Translations under genes and position numbers: made by a program
Shown: piece after piece, positions 53,577 through 62,535 of the stretch
Numbering within the stretch: the stretch's first letter is position 1
Layout of the letters: every line of letters starts with the position of its first letter
Origin: Pseudomonadota bacterium
GTDB lineage: Bacteria; Pseudomonadota; Gammaproteobacteria; Burkholderiales; Rhodocyclaceae
Direction of reading: 5' to 3'
DNA: 64,000 nt
Assembly (NCBI GenBank): GCA_018240785.1
Contig: JAFEFC010000022.1
Location: forward strand, 62,001-126,000
Notes under the pieces: generated by a model
Database searches by the model: none
What the model saw: the letters and a program-made list of their open reading frames with translations, nothing else
What the model was told of the DNA's origin: nothing

Positions 53577-54758
53577 ATGGATTTCGAGTTTTCGGAACAG
53601 GAGTGCGAATTTCTCCGCGAGGTCGATCGCTTCCTCGCCGACAATCACGACCCCCGAGTGATGGACGTGACGCGCGAGAACATGGCCCAGGTGTGCGACA
53701 CGCCCGAGCGCCGCGCCTTCATGAAGAAACTCGCGGCACGCGGCTGGCTGGGCATCACCTGGCCCAAGGAATGCGGAGGCCAGGACGGCGGAGGATTCTA
53801 CGAATATCTCCTGAATGAAAAGCTGTCTTCCGTCGGTGCGCCGCAAATCGGCAAAGGCGTGGGCATCATCGGAAAGACGCTGATCCGGGTAGGTTCGGAA
53901 AAGCTCAAGCGCGAATTCCTGCCGAAAATCCTCGATGCATCGATCGAATTCGCCGTCGGCTATTCGGAGCCGAGCGCCGGATCCGATTCCGCCGCGATGC
54001 GTCTGAAGGCCGAACGCAAGGGCGACGGCTGGGTGCTCAACGGACAGAAGGTCTTCACCACTTCCGCGCATTTCGCCGACTGGTACTGGGTCGGCGCGCG
54101 CACCGATCCGGACGCGCCCAAACATCACGGCATCTCGCTGTTCCTGGTGCCGATGAATGACCCGGGACTCACCATCCATCCGATGTACACGATGGGCAAC
54201 GAGCGTACCAACGCGGTCTTCTTCGACAACGTCTTCGTTCATGACGATTACCGCGTGGGCGAACTCAACAAGGGTTTCCAGTACATCGCCGAAGCGCTGG
54301 ACATCGAGCGCTTCACGATGTTCACCCTGTCGCCGATCCGCGGCCGCATGGAACTGCTGTGCGACCACGTGCGCACGGCGAGCCGCGACGGCAAGCCGCT
54401 GCGCGACGATGCAGTGATCCGTCAGCGCATCGCCCAGCTCGCCACCGAGTGCGAGGTGGCGCGGGTGCTGAGCATCAGGTTCGTCGACGCGGCGCTGAAC
54501 AGCGACAAGACGCCGACCAACGAAGCGTCCCAGTACAAGCTCTTCGCCACTGAACTGTCGCGCCGCATTGCCGATGCCACCATGGACATCGTCGGCCCGG
54601 GCGCCCAGCTCGCCCTCGGTACGGACGACGCGCCGCTGCGGGGGCGTGCCGAGAGCTGCTACACGTACACGGTGATCGACACGATCGGCGGCGGCTCGTC
54701 CGAAGTGCAGAAGAACATCATCGCCAAGCGCAAGCTCGGCCTGCCGAAGAACTTCTGA
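53577..54758 (+). CDS. Acyl-CoA dehydrogenase, first subunit type
   Basis: The 393-residue FAD enzyme has the family blocks EFAVGYSEPSAGSD and GWVLNGQKVFTTSAHFADW and the C-terminal DTIGGGSSEVQKNIIAKRKLGLP. The MCAD-type Glu site (usually in YEGT) is Gly here. A Glu in the helix-G position, ALDIERFTMF, could be the base, as in isovaleryl-CoA dehydrogenase. It opens the plus-strand operon. With the second dehydrogenase at 57050 it may form a heteromer. Confidence 0.93.
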   Translation: MDFEFSEQECEFLREVDRFLADNHDPRVMDVTRENMAQVCDTPERRAFMKKLAARGWLGITWPKECGGQDGGGFYEYLLNEKLSSVGAPQIGKGVGIIGKTLIRVGSEKLKREFLPKILDASIEFAVGYSEPSAGSDSAAMRLKAERKGDGWVLNGQKVFTTSAHFADWYWVGARTDPDAPKHHGISLFLVPMNDPGLTIHPMYTMGNERTNAVFFDNVFVHDDYRVGELNKGFQYIAEALDIERFTMFTLSPIRGRMELLCDHVRTASRDGKPLRDDAVIRQRIAQLATECEVARVLSIRFVDAALNSDKTPTNEASQYKLFATELSRRIADATMDIVGPGAQLALGTDDAPLRGRAESCYTYTVIDTIGGGSSEVQKNIIAKRKLGLPKNF

Positions 54759-54772
54759 GCCGGGCGAAGGAC

Positions 54773-55933
54773 ATGGCCTCGATGAAGGATCTCATCGTCC
54801 TCGACCTCGCCAGTGTCGGCCCGGCCGCCCGCGCCTCGCGTGTGCTCGCCGATTTCGGCATGCAGGTCATCAAGGTGGCGCCGGTGAGCGCCAAGGGCGG
54901 CAAGCAGGTGGACCCGGTTTTCCACGCCTACGGGGCCGGCCGCGGCATGCGCCGCATGCGCGTCGACCTCAAGGCGCCCAAGGGGCGCACGCTGATCCGC
55001 CACCTCGCCTCCTGCGTCGATGTCGTCATCGAGAGCTTCCGCCCCGGCGTCGCCGCGAGACTTGGAATCGGGCACGAGGACCTGCGCGCGCAGAACCCGC
55101 GCCTGGTGTACTGCTCCACCAGTGGCTACGGTCAGGACGGGCCCTACTCCGGCTGGGTCGGGCATGACATCAACTACCAGGCGCTCAGCGGCTATCTCGC
55201 CTGCAGTGCGCGGGACGCACGGGACATCCCGGCGCTTCCCGGCGCAACCATCGCCGACGGCGCCGGCGGCGGCATGCATGCCGCCTTGTCCATCCTCGCC
55301 GCCCTCCTCGAGCGCACGCACACCGGGCAGGGCAAATACCTCGACGTCTCGGTCACCGACGGCATGCTCAACCTCATGTCGCTCTACGTGGACCAGTTCC
55401 TCGCCACCGGCGAGGACACCGGCCCCGGTTCGGGCGTGCTCACCGGCAAGTACGCCTGGTACGACATCTATGCGACAAGCGACGGCAGGTTCGTGTCGGT
55501 TGGCGCGATCGAGAACCACTTCTTCCGCAATCTCTGCAGGCTGCTGGAGCTCGAGCATTTCGCCGACCGCCAGTACGACGCGGCGGCGCAGGAACAGATG
55601 CGCGACGCCTTCCGCGCCCGCTTTCTCACCCGCACCCGCGACGAATGGGTGACGCTGCTCGCGGCAGCCGACACCTGTGTGGCACCGGTGCTGTCCGTGC
55701 CGGAGGTATGCGCCGACGCGCACCTGCGCGCGCGGGGCGATTTCACCACCGCGGTTCATCCCGAGCGCGGCGAGTTCGAGCAGCTCGCCCCCCTGCTGGC
55801 CGGCAGCCCCCGTGACGCAAGGCCTCACGTGGTGCAGCCACCCGCGCACACGGACACCGACGAGATCCTGCGCGCGGCTGCGCTGAGCGCGGCCGAGATT
55901 GCCAGCCTGCGCGCAGAAGGATGCATCGAATGA
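54773..55933 (+). CDS. Class III (CaiB/BaiF) CoA-transferase 1
   Basis: The 386-residue family III CoA-transferase begins KDLIVLDLASVGPAARASRVLADFGMQVIKV. It has VVIESFRPGVAARLGIG and ATIADGAGGGMHAALSILAAL, where the Asp is the family's acyl-anhydride-forming residue. Compared with CoA-transferases 2 and 3 here, its N-terminus is shortened. It lies 14 bases after the dehydrogenase. It probably activates or transfers CoA to a pathway acid; the substrate is unknown. Confidence 0.9.
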   Translation: MASMKDLIVLDLASVGPAARASRVLADFGMQVIKVAPVSAKGGKQVDPVFHAYGAGRGMRRMRVDLKAPKGRTLIRHLASCVDVVIESFRPGVAARLGIGHEDLRAQNPRLVYCSTSGYGQDGPYSGWVGHDINYQALSGYLACSARDARDIPALPGATIADGAGGGMHAALSILAALLERTHTGQGKYLDVSVTDGMLNLMSLYVDQFLATGEDTGPGSGVLTGKYAWYDIYATSDGRFVSVGAIENHFFRNLCRLLELEHFADRQYDAAAQEQMRDAFRARFLTRTRDEWVTLLAAADTCVAPVLSVPEVCADAHLRARGDFTTAVHPERGEFEQLAPLLAGSPRDARPHVVQPPAHTDTDEILRAAALSAAEIASLRAEGCIE

Positions 55934-55988
55934 GCATCGGCGCAAGGACCGGAGCCTTACGCGAGACCCACCGGAGCAAGGCCACCCC

Positions 55989-56510
55989 ATGAGCGAAGCG
56001 GACACCCTGCCGGACGTCGTCCGGAAACTGATCGACGTGCCGCAGTACGAGGAGCGCAGCGAGTTCCCGATCGAGATCGGCTACGTCTGCAACACCTGCG
56101 CAGCGGTGCAGAACGGCAACCCGGTCTTCTGGGACGACGATGCCGCGCAGGCGATCACCGGCGGGCGCATCGCGCCGCCCACCATGCTGTCGGTGTGGTT
56201 CAGGCCGCACTACTGGGCGCCGGGCGCGAGCGGCGAGCGCAAGGCCATGCAGGCGCATTTCGACCTGAAGGAACTGCTCGAGCTTCCCGAAGCGGTGGTC
56301 GCAACCAACGAAGCCGTTTTCGGTGAGCCCGTCCGCATGGGGGACGTGCTCACCACCTGCCAGATCGTGCGCTCGGTGGGCCCCATCAAGCACACCCGGC
56401 TTGGCACCGGCCGCTTCTGGACCGTCGATGTGCGCACGACCAACCAGCATGGCGACTGGGTCGGCACCGAAAGCTACACCTTCCTCGCCTACAGGAAGCC
56501 TGAGAGATGA
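55989..56510 (+). CDS. MaoC-like hydratase, non-catalytic-type half
   Basis: The 173-residue single hot-dog protein resembles FAS1-DH/MaoC N-terminal domain proteins, with ITGGRIAPPTMLSVWFRPHYW and a C-terminal WTVDVRTTNQHGDWVGTESYTF. The position of the hydratase D-x-N-P-x-H motif reads NGNPVFWDD, lacking the His. It probably pairs with the next gene as a heterodimer. GGAG lies 11 bases before the ATG at 55989. It overlaps its partner by 4 bases. Confidence 0.85.
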   Translation: MSEADTLPDVVRKLIDVPQYEERSEFPIEIGYVCNTCAAVQNGNPVFWDDDAAQAITGGRIAPPTMLSVWFRPHYWAPGASGERKAMQAHFDLKELLELPEAVVATNEAVFGEPVRMGDVLTTCQIVRSVGPIKHTRLGTGRFWTVDVRTTNQHGDWVGTESYTFLAYRKPER

Positions 56511-56995
56511 GCACAAGCTACACGCCCAAGCTGCTGTTCGGCGATGTCAGGGTCGGCGACCGCCTGCCCGAACTGGTCCATGCGGTCACGCCAACCACCG
56601 TGGTGCTCGGCGCGCTCGCCAGCCGCGACTGGCGGCCGATGCACCACGACAAGGACTTCGCCACCACGCGTAACGGTACGCGCGACATCTTCATCAACAC
56701 GCCCAACAACGCTGCCTGGTTCGAACGCTACATCACCGACTGGAGCGGTCCGTTCGGGCGCCTCGGGCGACTCAGCTTCCAGATGAAGACACCCGTGTTT
56801 CCGGGTGACGAGATCCACTTCGGTGGCGAGGTGAAATCCCTCGCGACCGACGACAGCGGATGTCACTGGGTCGATCTCGACCTGAGCATCGAGGTCGGCG
56901 GCGAGCCGCGTACCGTGGGCAAGGCCCGCGTCGCACTCCCCGGCGACATCGCCGACAACCCCTGGCAGCGCAAGGGTGCGCGCTGGCAGCCCTGA
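56507..56995 (+). CDS. MaoC-like (R)-hydratase, catalytic half
   Basis: The 162-residue hot-dog protein carries the hydratase 2 motif as SRDWRPMHHDKDFA, with catalytic Asp and His. INTPNNAAWFERYITDWSGPFGRLGRLSFQMKTPVFPGDEI is the remaining family core. It should hydrate an enoyl-CoA. Its ATG overlaps the preceding half-hydratase (ATGA, 56507-56510), which supports a heterodimer. Confidence 0.88.
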   Translation: MSTSYTPKLLFGDVRVGDRLPELVHAVTPTTVVLGALASRDWRPMHHDKDFATTRNGTRDIFINTPNNAAWFERYITDWSGPFGRLGRLSFQMKTPVFPGDEIHFGGEVKSLATDDSGCHWVDLDLSIEVGGEPRTVGKARVALPGDIADNPWQRKGARWQP

Positions 56996-57049
56996 TGCCG
57001 CTCCCGCGACGGCTGCCCGGACCATTCACGAAAACGATAGAGGCCTCAC

Positions 57050-58210
57050 ATGGATCTGAAGTTCACCGACGAGCAGAACATGCTGCGCGACATGACCCGC
57101 AACCTGTGCAGCGATTACAGCGGCATCGACGTCGTGCGCAGGATGGAGAACGACCCGATCGGCGTCCCCGCCCAACTGTGGGCGCAGATGCAGCAGACCG
57201 GACTGCTCGGCATGCGCATCCCCGAAGCGCACGGCGGCATGGGCCTGAGCCTGCTCGACTGCGCGGTGATCTATGAACAGTTCGGCCGGGCGCTGACGCC
57301 GGGACCCTACTTCGACAGCACCATCATGAGTGCCGGCGCGCTCGTGCATTCGGGCGACAGGGCGTGGCAGGCCGACCTGCTCCCGGGCATCGCCGCCGGC
57401 GAGTGCATCGTCGTCCCGGCCTGGCTCGAGCCGGACGGCGGCTTCGGCCCCGCAGGCGTGCAATTGCGCGCCACCCGCGACGGTGATCACTACGTGTTGC
57501 AAGGCGTGAAGCGCCACGTGTTCCATGCGCGCGCCGCGCACAAGCTGCTGGTGCTGGCGCGCACGGGTGATGAGCCGGAGTCGATCTCGCTCTTCGTGGT
57601 CGACGCCGACAGCCCTGGACTGCATTACGAACAGCAGCGCTCGATGGCCTCGGACACCCAGTACAAGCTGGTGTTCGACGGGCTGCGCGTGCCGCAGTCG
57701 GCCCGCATCGGCGCCGAACACGCAGGCTGGACGGCGTGGAACGCCGCCCTGCACGAAGGCATCGTGCTGCTGGCCGCCTGGGCCGCCGGCGGCGCCGAGC
57801 GCGCGCTCGAGATCACCGTCCAGTACAGCAAGGATCGCGAGCAGTTCGGCAAGCCGATCGGCGCCTTCCAGGCGCTGGCGCACGACATGGCCGACGCCAG
57901 CACCGTCGTCGAGGGAGCGAAGGCGCTCGTCCTGGAGGCGGCGTGGGCGCACGCAGCCGGAAAGCCGATCGACCGCCTGGCGCCGATGGCCAAGCTTTTC
58001 GCCTGCAAGACCTTCCGCGACGTCACAGCGATGGCGCAGCAGGTCCATGGCGGCATCGGCTTCACCCTCGACTACGACATCCAGCTCTACTACCGCCGCG
58101 CCAAGCAGTTGCAGATGAACTGGTGGGATTCGCGCCATCTCGAGCAGCTCGTCGCAGCCGAGGTGCTCGACGGCAGCGGCCGCTGCATCGACGACCCCTT
58201 CACCGTCTAG
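57050..58210 (+). CDS. Acyl-CoA dehydrogenase, second subunit type
   Basis: The 386-residue protein has an acyl-CoA dehydrogenase fold with GLLGMRIPEAHGGMGLSLLD, VQYSKDREQFGKPIGAFQALAHDMAD and VHGGIGFTLDYDIQLYYRRAKQ. Its middle domain is divergent. No Glu is obvious at the helix-G or YEGT sites, so it may be the structural partner of the first dehydrogenase, as in FadE28/FadE29-type heteromers. It begins 54 bases after the MaoC pair. Confidence 0.9.
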   Translation: MDLKFTDEQNMLRDMTRNLCSDYSGIDVVRRMENDPIGVPAQLWAQMQQTGLLGMRIPEAHGGMGLSLLDCAVIYEQFGRALTPGPYFDSTIMSAGALVHSGDRAWQADLLPGIAAGECIVVPAWLEPDGGFGPAGVQLRATRDGDHYVLQGVKRHVFHARAAHKLLVLARTGDEPESISLFVVDADSPGLHYEQQRSMASDTQYKLVFDGLRVPQSARIGAEHAGWTAWNAALHEGIVLLAAWAAGGAERALEITVQYSKDREQFGKPIGAFQALAHDMADASTVVEGAKALVLEAAWAHAAGKPIDRLAPMAKLFACKTFRDVTAMAQQVHGGIGFTLDYDIQLYYRRAKQLQMNWWDSRHLEQLVAAEVLDGSGRCIDDPFTV

Positions 58211-58246
58211 CCGCCGACAGCGGCGCGAACCGAGGCGACAGCCATC

Positions 58247-58999
58247 ATGTCCAGACCCAATCCCGACTACGGCACGGGAATCTTCCGCAGGCGCATCCAC
58301 CTGCGTGCCGGCGAGGCGTCCGTCGGCGTCGAGCTGGAGGACGGCAATCACGGCTTTCGCCTCGAACTGCGCCATGACGGCGAGCAGGTGACGGCCATCG
58401 CCGTCGATGCGCTCCGGCATCCCTTCGACACCTGCCCCGAAGCGGTCTCCGTCCTGCAGCGCATCGTCGGCCACCGGCTCGCCAGCCCGCTGCAGGAACT
58501 GCGCAATCGCCTGGTGCCGGGCGACAACTGCACCCACATGCTCGACATGGCGGCGCTGGCCGTGTGCCATGCGGCGCGCAACGGCGCGGTGCTCGAATAC
58601 GACATGGCGGTCGAGGACGCGGGCGATCGGCCATCGCTGGTCGAAATCACCGGCAACGGACGCGTGATGCACGCGTGGCGGGTCAGCGAGCATCGCATCG
58701 TGGCGCCGCAGCCGCTGGCCGGCAAGCCGATGATGCGGGGCTTTCACGCCTGGGCATCGCAGGCGTTCGACGGCGCCGAACTCGAAGCCGCCATCGCGCT
58801 GCAGCGCGCGTACTTCGTGGCACAGAGCCGCCGCTTCAGCTTCGATCCGCCCGAGGCCAACCCGGCGCTTGCCGATGGCATGCCCCAGGGCAGTTGCTAC
58901 TCGTACAACACCGGCGTGGTGGAACGCGCCGTCCGCCACACCGTCACGATGCGCGACTTCACGCGCAGCCCCGAAAAACTGCTTCGCTTCGAACCCTGA
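58247..58999 (+). CDS. DUF2889 family protein
   Basis: The 250-residue soluble protein fits DUF2889: YGTGIFRRRIHLRAGEASVGVELEDGNHGFRL, FDTCPEAVSVLQRIVG, NCTHMLDMAALAVCHAARN and the C-terminal VERAVRHTVTMRDFTRSPEKL. The function is unknown. The conserved Cys/His set (DTCPEA, NCTHMLD) could bind metal or act in catalysis. It sits between acyl-CoA dehydrogenase and CoA-transferase genes, so a role in acyl-CoA catabolism is inferred. Confidence 0.8.
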   Translation: MSRPNPDYGTGIFRRRIHLRAGEASVGVELEDGNHGFRLELRHDGEQVTAIAVDALRHPFDTCPEAVSVLQRIVGHRLASPLQELRNRLVPGDNCTHMLDMAALAVCHAARNGAVLEYDMAVEDAGDRPSLVEITGNGRVMHAWRVSEHRIVAPQPLAGKPMMRGFHAWASQAFDGAELEAAIALQRAYFVAQSRRFSFDPPEANPALADGMPQGSCYSYNTGVVERAVRHTVTMRDFTRSPEKLLRFEP

Positions 59000-59014
59000 G
59001 CGGGGAGCTCCGTC

Positions 59015-60247
59015 ATGAACAAGGACATGAATCCAGCGCAGTCGGGTGCGCTCGCCGGCCTGCGGGTGATCGACTTCGGCCAGGGCGTTTCGGCGCCGCA
59101 CTGTGCGCGCCTGTTCGCGGACTACGGCGCCGACGTGATCAAGGTCGAGCCGCCGGAAGGCGATGCCGCACGCAGGAGCGGCCCCTACCCCGGCGACATC
59201 GCCGACGGCGAGCGCAGCGGCCTGTACTTCTTTCACAACACCAACAAGCGCGGCGTCACCTGCAAGGTCGAGCATCCTGAAGGCCGCCGCCTGTTCCTCG
59301 ACCTGGTGAAGCAGGCCGACGTGCTGATCGAGAACAACCTCCCACGCCAGATGCGGCACTGGAAACTCGATTACGCCACGCTCGCCGAACTCAACCCGCA
59401 ACTGGTGATGATCTCGATCACGCCCTTCGGCCAGACCGGCCCCTACAGCGAGTGGAACGGCTACGACCTCAACGCCTACCACCTCACCGGGGCGAGCGCG
59501 CGCTATTGCGGCCGCCCCGGCGAGATGCCGCTCGAGCACGGCACCTTCTCGGCCGACTATTTCGGCTCGGTCACCGCAGCCGCCTGGGGGCTTGCTGCCG
59601 TGTTCGGCCGCGATATGGCCGGCGGCGGCCAGCAGGTCGACGTCTCCTGCGCGGAGGCGATCGCCGCGGCTTTCGTGGGCGGACAGAACATCGGCGGCCT
59701 CGCCCAGGACGGGCGCTGGGATTCGCGCACCGGGGTCGGCATGCCGCTCGGCGCCCCGGCCACCATCCTGCCGTGCAAGGACGGCCACGTCTGGATGCTC
59801 GCGCTGGAGGTTGGCCAGTGGAGAGGGCTGCGCAAGGCGATGGGCGATCCGGAATGGGCCGCGCTCGACATGTTCGACGACATGTACAGCCGGGCACAGA
59901 ACGCCGATCTCATCTACGAACTGATGCGCGACTGGCTGATGTCCCACGGCAAGATGGAGATCATGGAGATCTGCCAGGCCGCCGGCTGCCCGGTCACGGC
60001 CGTGTTCACGATCGATGAGGCGGTGCACCACCCGCATCTGCAGGCGCGCGACTACTTCGTCGACATCGAGCACCCAGCCCTGGGCCGTCTGTCCTGCCTT
60101 GGCGCACCTTTCAAGCTGCCGGCCTGTCCCGGCGGGCCGCGCGCGCCGGCTCCGCTGCTGGGCCAGCACAACCACGACGTCTACGGCGGGCTGCTCGGCC
60201 TGCCGGCGGCCGAGATCGAGCGCCTGCATGCGCTCGGCATCCTCTGA
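59015..60247 (+). CDS. Class III (CaiB/BaiF) CoA-transferase 2
   Basis: The 410-residue protein starts GLRVIDFGQGVSAPHCARLFADYGADVIKVEPPEGD and has FFHNTNKRGVTCKV, VLIENNLPRQMRHWKLDY and FSADYFGSVTAAAWGLAAVFG, with the catalytic-position Asp. The N-terminus is full-length, unlike CoA-transferase 1. It lies 15 bases after the DUF2889 gene, with GGGGAG before the ATG. Substrate unknown. Confidence 0.91.
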   Translation: MNKDMNPAQSGALAGLRVIDFGQGVSAPHCARLFADYGADVIKVEPPEGDAARRSGPYPGDIADGERSGLYFFHNTNKRGVTCKVEHPEGRRLFLDLVKQADVLIENNLPRQMRHWKLDYATLAELNPQLVMISITPFGQTGPYSEWNGYDLNAYHLTGASARYCGRPGEMPLEHGTFSADYFGSVTAAAWGLAAVFGRDMAGGGQQVDVSCAEAIAAAFVGGQNIGGLAQDGRWDSRTGVGMPLGAPATILPCKDGHVWMLALEVGQWRGLRKAMGDPEWAALDMFDDMYSRAQNADLIYELMRDWLMSHGKMEIMEICQAAGCPVTAVFTIDEAVHHPHLQARDYFVDIEHPALGRLSCLGAPFKLPACPGGPRAPAPLLGQHNHDVYGGLLGLPAAEIERLHALGIL

Positions 60248-60269
60248 CAACGCAAGCGGGGCCAGGACC

Positions 60270-61490
60270 ATGACCAGCAAGCTTCCCCTGCAAGGCATTC
60301 GCGTCATCAACTTCGGCTGGGTGTGGGCCGGCCCGGTGGTGGGCCAGACGCTCGGTTTTCTCGGTGCGGAGGTGCTCAAGATCGAGTCGCGCGCGCGCAT
60401 CGACATGACGCGCAACCTGCCGCCCTTCGCCGAAGGCGTGCCCGGCCCCGACCGCAGCCTGTCGAACCACGCATGCTGGGCCGGCAACGGCTCGGTGACG
60501 GTCGACCTGAAGCGCGCCGCAGGCCGTGACCTGGTGATGAAGCTGATCGCCGAAGCCGATGTCGTGATCGAGAACTTCGGCCCGGGCGTCATGGAGCGCA
60601 TGGGCTTTGGCTACGCGGCGCTGCGCGCGGTCAGACCCGACATCATCCTGTTCTCCATGCCGGCGGCCGGCCTGTACGGCCCTCTCGACCACGTCCGCAC
60701 CTACGGCCTCAGCCTGACTTCGCTCACCGGGCTGGACAGCCTGGTGGGCTACAAGGACGGGCCGCCCATCCCGGTCGAAAACGCCTATTCGGATCCGTTT
60801 GCCGGCATCTTCGGCGGCTTCGCCATCCTCACCGCCCTCCACCACAGGCGCCGCACCGGCGAAGGCCAGCACATCGACTTCTCGCAGCAGGAAGCGGTGA
60901 TGCAGATGGTCGGCCCGGCCTACATGGACCATGCGCTGAACGGTCGCGTCGGCGGGCCCAGGGGCAACGAGCATCCCACTGCGGCGCTTGCGCCCCACGG
61001 GGTGTTTCCGTGCCGGGGAGACGACCGCTGGATCGCGATCGCCACCGGCAGCGATGCGGAATGGAAGGCCCTGGTGCACGCCATGGGCACGCCGCAGTGG
61101 GCGACTGATCCGGCCTTCTCCACGGTGGCCGGACGGCTGCAGGCGATCGACCGCATCCATGCCGAACTGGGGCGCTGGACGCAAGACCACGACGACCGCG
61201 CCCTGGCCGCCCGTCTGCAGGAAGCCGGCGTCGCGGCGACGCCGGTGCTCAAGGTGGCCGACCTGCTCGACGATCCGCACTACCGCGCGCGCGGAACCTT
61301 CATCGAGGTCCGCCACCCGCTCGGTTTTCGCGAAACCATCTACGGCGCCTACGTGAAGCTGAGCCGCACGCCCGCCGAGGTGAGGCCGGGCCCGGTGATG
61401 GGCCAGGACAACGACCGCGCCTTCCTCGAGATCCTGAAGTTGCCCCCTGAGGAATATCAACGCCTGAAGGAAGACCGGGTGATCTACTGA
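60270..61490 (+). CDS. Class III (CaiB/BaiF) CoA-transferase 3
   Basis: The 406-residue family III transferase begins GIRVINFGWVWAGPVVGQTLGFLGAEVLKIESRARID and has VVIENFGPGVMERMGFGYAAL and NAYSDPFAGIFGGFAILTAL, with the expected Asp. The ATG at 60270 is preferred over a longer frame that overlaps CoA-transferase 2. Three such enzymes in one operon suggest CoA recycling between several acids or between chain ends. Confidence 0.91.
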   Translation: MTSKLPLQGIRVINFGWVWAGPVVGQTLGFLGAEVLKIESRARIDMTRNLPPFAEGVPGPDRSLSNHACWAGNGSVTVDLKRAAGRDLVMKLIAEADVVIENFGPGVMERMGFGYAALRAVRPDIILFSMPAAGLYGPLDHVRTYGLSLTSLTGLDSLVGYKDGPPIPVENAYSDPFAGIFGGFAILTALHHRRRTGEGQHIDFSQQEAVMQMVGPAYMDHALNGRVGGPRGNEHPTAALAPHGVFPCRGDDRWIAIATGSDAEWKALVHAMGTPQWATDPAFSTVAGRLQAIDRIHAELGRWTQDHDDRALAARLQEAGVAATPVLKVADLLDDPHYRARGTFIEVRHPLGFRETIYGAYVKLSRTPAEVRPGPVMGQDNDRAFLEILKLPPEEYQRLKEDRVIY

Positions 61491-61557
61491 GCACCCTCCC
61501 GCGCCGGCAGGCGCGACCCCCAATGCCGGACCGAGATCGACACGGAGACTCAAGATC

Positions 61558-62481
61558 ATGAAATTCGCACTGGCAACGCCCGCCCTCAACACCTATCCGG
61601 CCGCGATGGCACCCTGGGAGCCGAAAGCCGGCGGCGCCGAGATCCTGCGCTACGCGCGCAAGGCGGATGCGCTGAGCTGGGACTGGCTGACCCTTCCCGA
61701 GCACATCGTGATGCCCACCGAGATGAAGGAGATGATGGGGCCGCGCTGGGCCGAAAGCATCGTCGCGGCGGCCACGCTGATGGGGGCGACGCAGCGCATC
61801 CACATGCTCACCTACATCCTTCCCCTGCCCTACCGGCACCCGCTGCTGCTGGCCAAGCAGATCGGCACCATGGAATTCCTGGCCGGCGGCCGCTTCACGC
61901 TCGGTACCGCGGTCGGACATCTGGAAAAGGAGTTCGAGGCGCTCGGCATCCCCTTCCACAAGCGCGGTGCGATGACGGACGAATACCTCGCAGCCCTGAA
62001 GGAAGCGTGGACGTCCGACAACCCGCGCTTCGAAGGCGACTTCGTCAGCTTCAAGGACGTCACCATCGAGCCCAAGCCGGTGCAGAAGCCGCATCCGCCG
62101 ATCTTCATCGGTGGCAACTCGCAACCGGCGATGCGCCGTGCCGCCGAGCACGGCGACGGCTGGATTCCCTGGCTCGTCACCAGCGAGGATCTGCCCGGCT
62201 GCATCGCCTACATGAAGAGCCTGCCGGCCTACGAGGCCAAGGCCGACCGCTTCGAGATCCTGGTCACGACGACTGCCTACAAGGTGGAGGACTACTCCCA
62301 CGCCGAGGTCGGCAGTACGCAGATCGCGAGCGACCGCGACGGCGTGCTGCGCGAGATCGAGGCCCTGAGCAAGGCCGGCGCGACCTCGGTACAGGTCATG
62401 CCGCCGCGTTTCGAGACGCTCGACCAGAGCCTCGAGTGGATCGAATGGTACGACCAGGAAATCATCCCCCAATTCCGTTGA
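61558..62481 (+). CDS. Luciferase-like (LLM class) oxidoreductase
   Basis: The 307-residue TIM-barrel protein shows LLM-class motifs: LTLPEHIVMP, LPYRHPLLLAKQIGTMEFLAGGRFTLGTAVGHLEKEFEALG, and KPVQKPHPPIFIGGNSQPAMRRAAEHGDGW. Homologues are labelled F420-dependent, but FMN is more plausible in a betaproteobacterium. It could be a monooxygenase or a reductase acting on the pathway substrate. It lies 67 bases after CoA-transferase 3. Confidence 0.87.
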   Translation: MKFALATPALNTYPAAMAPWEPKAGGAEILRYARKADALSWDWLTLPEHIVMPTEMKEMMGPRWAESIVAAATLMGATQRIHMLTYILPLPYRHPLLLAKQIGTMEFLAGGRFTLGTAVGHLEKEFEALGIPFHKRGAMTDEYLAALKEAWTSDNPRFEGDFVSFKDVTIEPKPVQKPHPPIFIGGNSQPAMRRAAEHGDGWIPWLVTSEDLPGCIAYMKSLPAYEAKADRFEILVTTTAYKVEDYSHAEVGSTQIASDRDGVLREIEALSKAGATSVQVMPPRFETLDQSLEWIEWYDQEIIPQFR

Positions 62482-62535
62482 AGAGCCCGCGCCGCAGCTT
62501 CGCGGCGCCGCACTCCGCTGCCCGAGGAAGGACGC

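Noticed and set aside
57026-60601. A 1191-codon open frame on the minus strand across the dehydrogenase/CoA-transferase genes
   Set aside because: It is antisense to four well-supported genes, its residue composition is low-complexity Ala/Arg/Gly/His, and it has no motifs. Long antisense frames are expected at this GC content.
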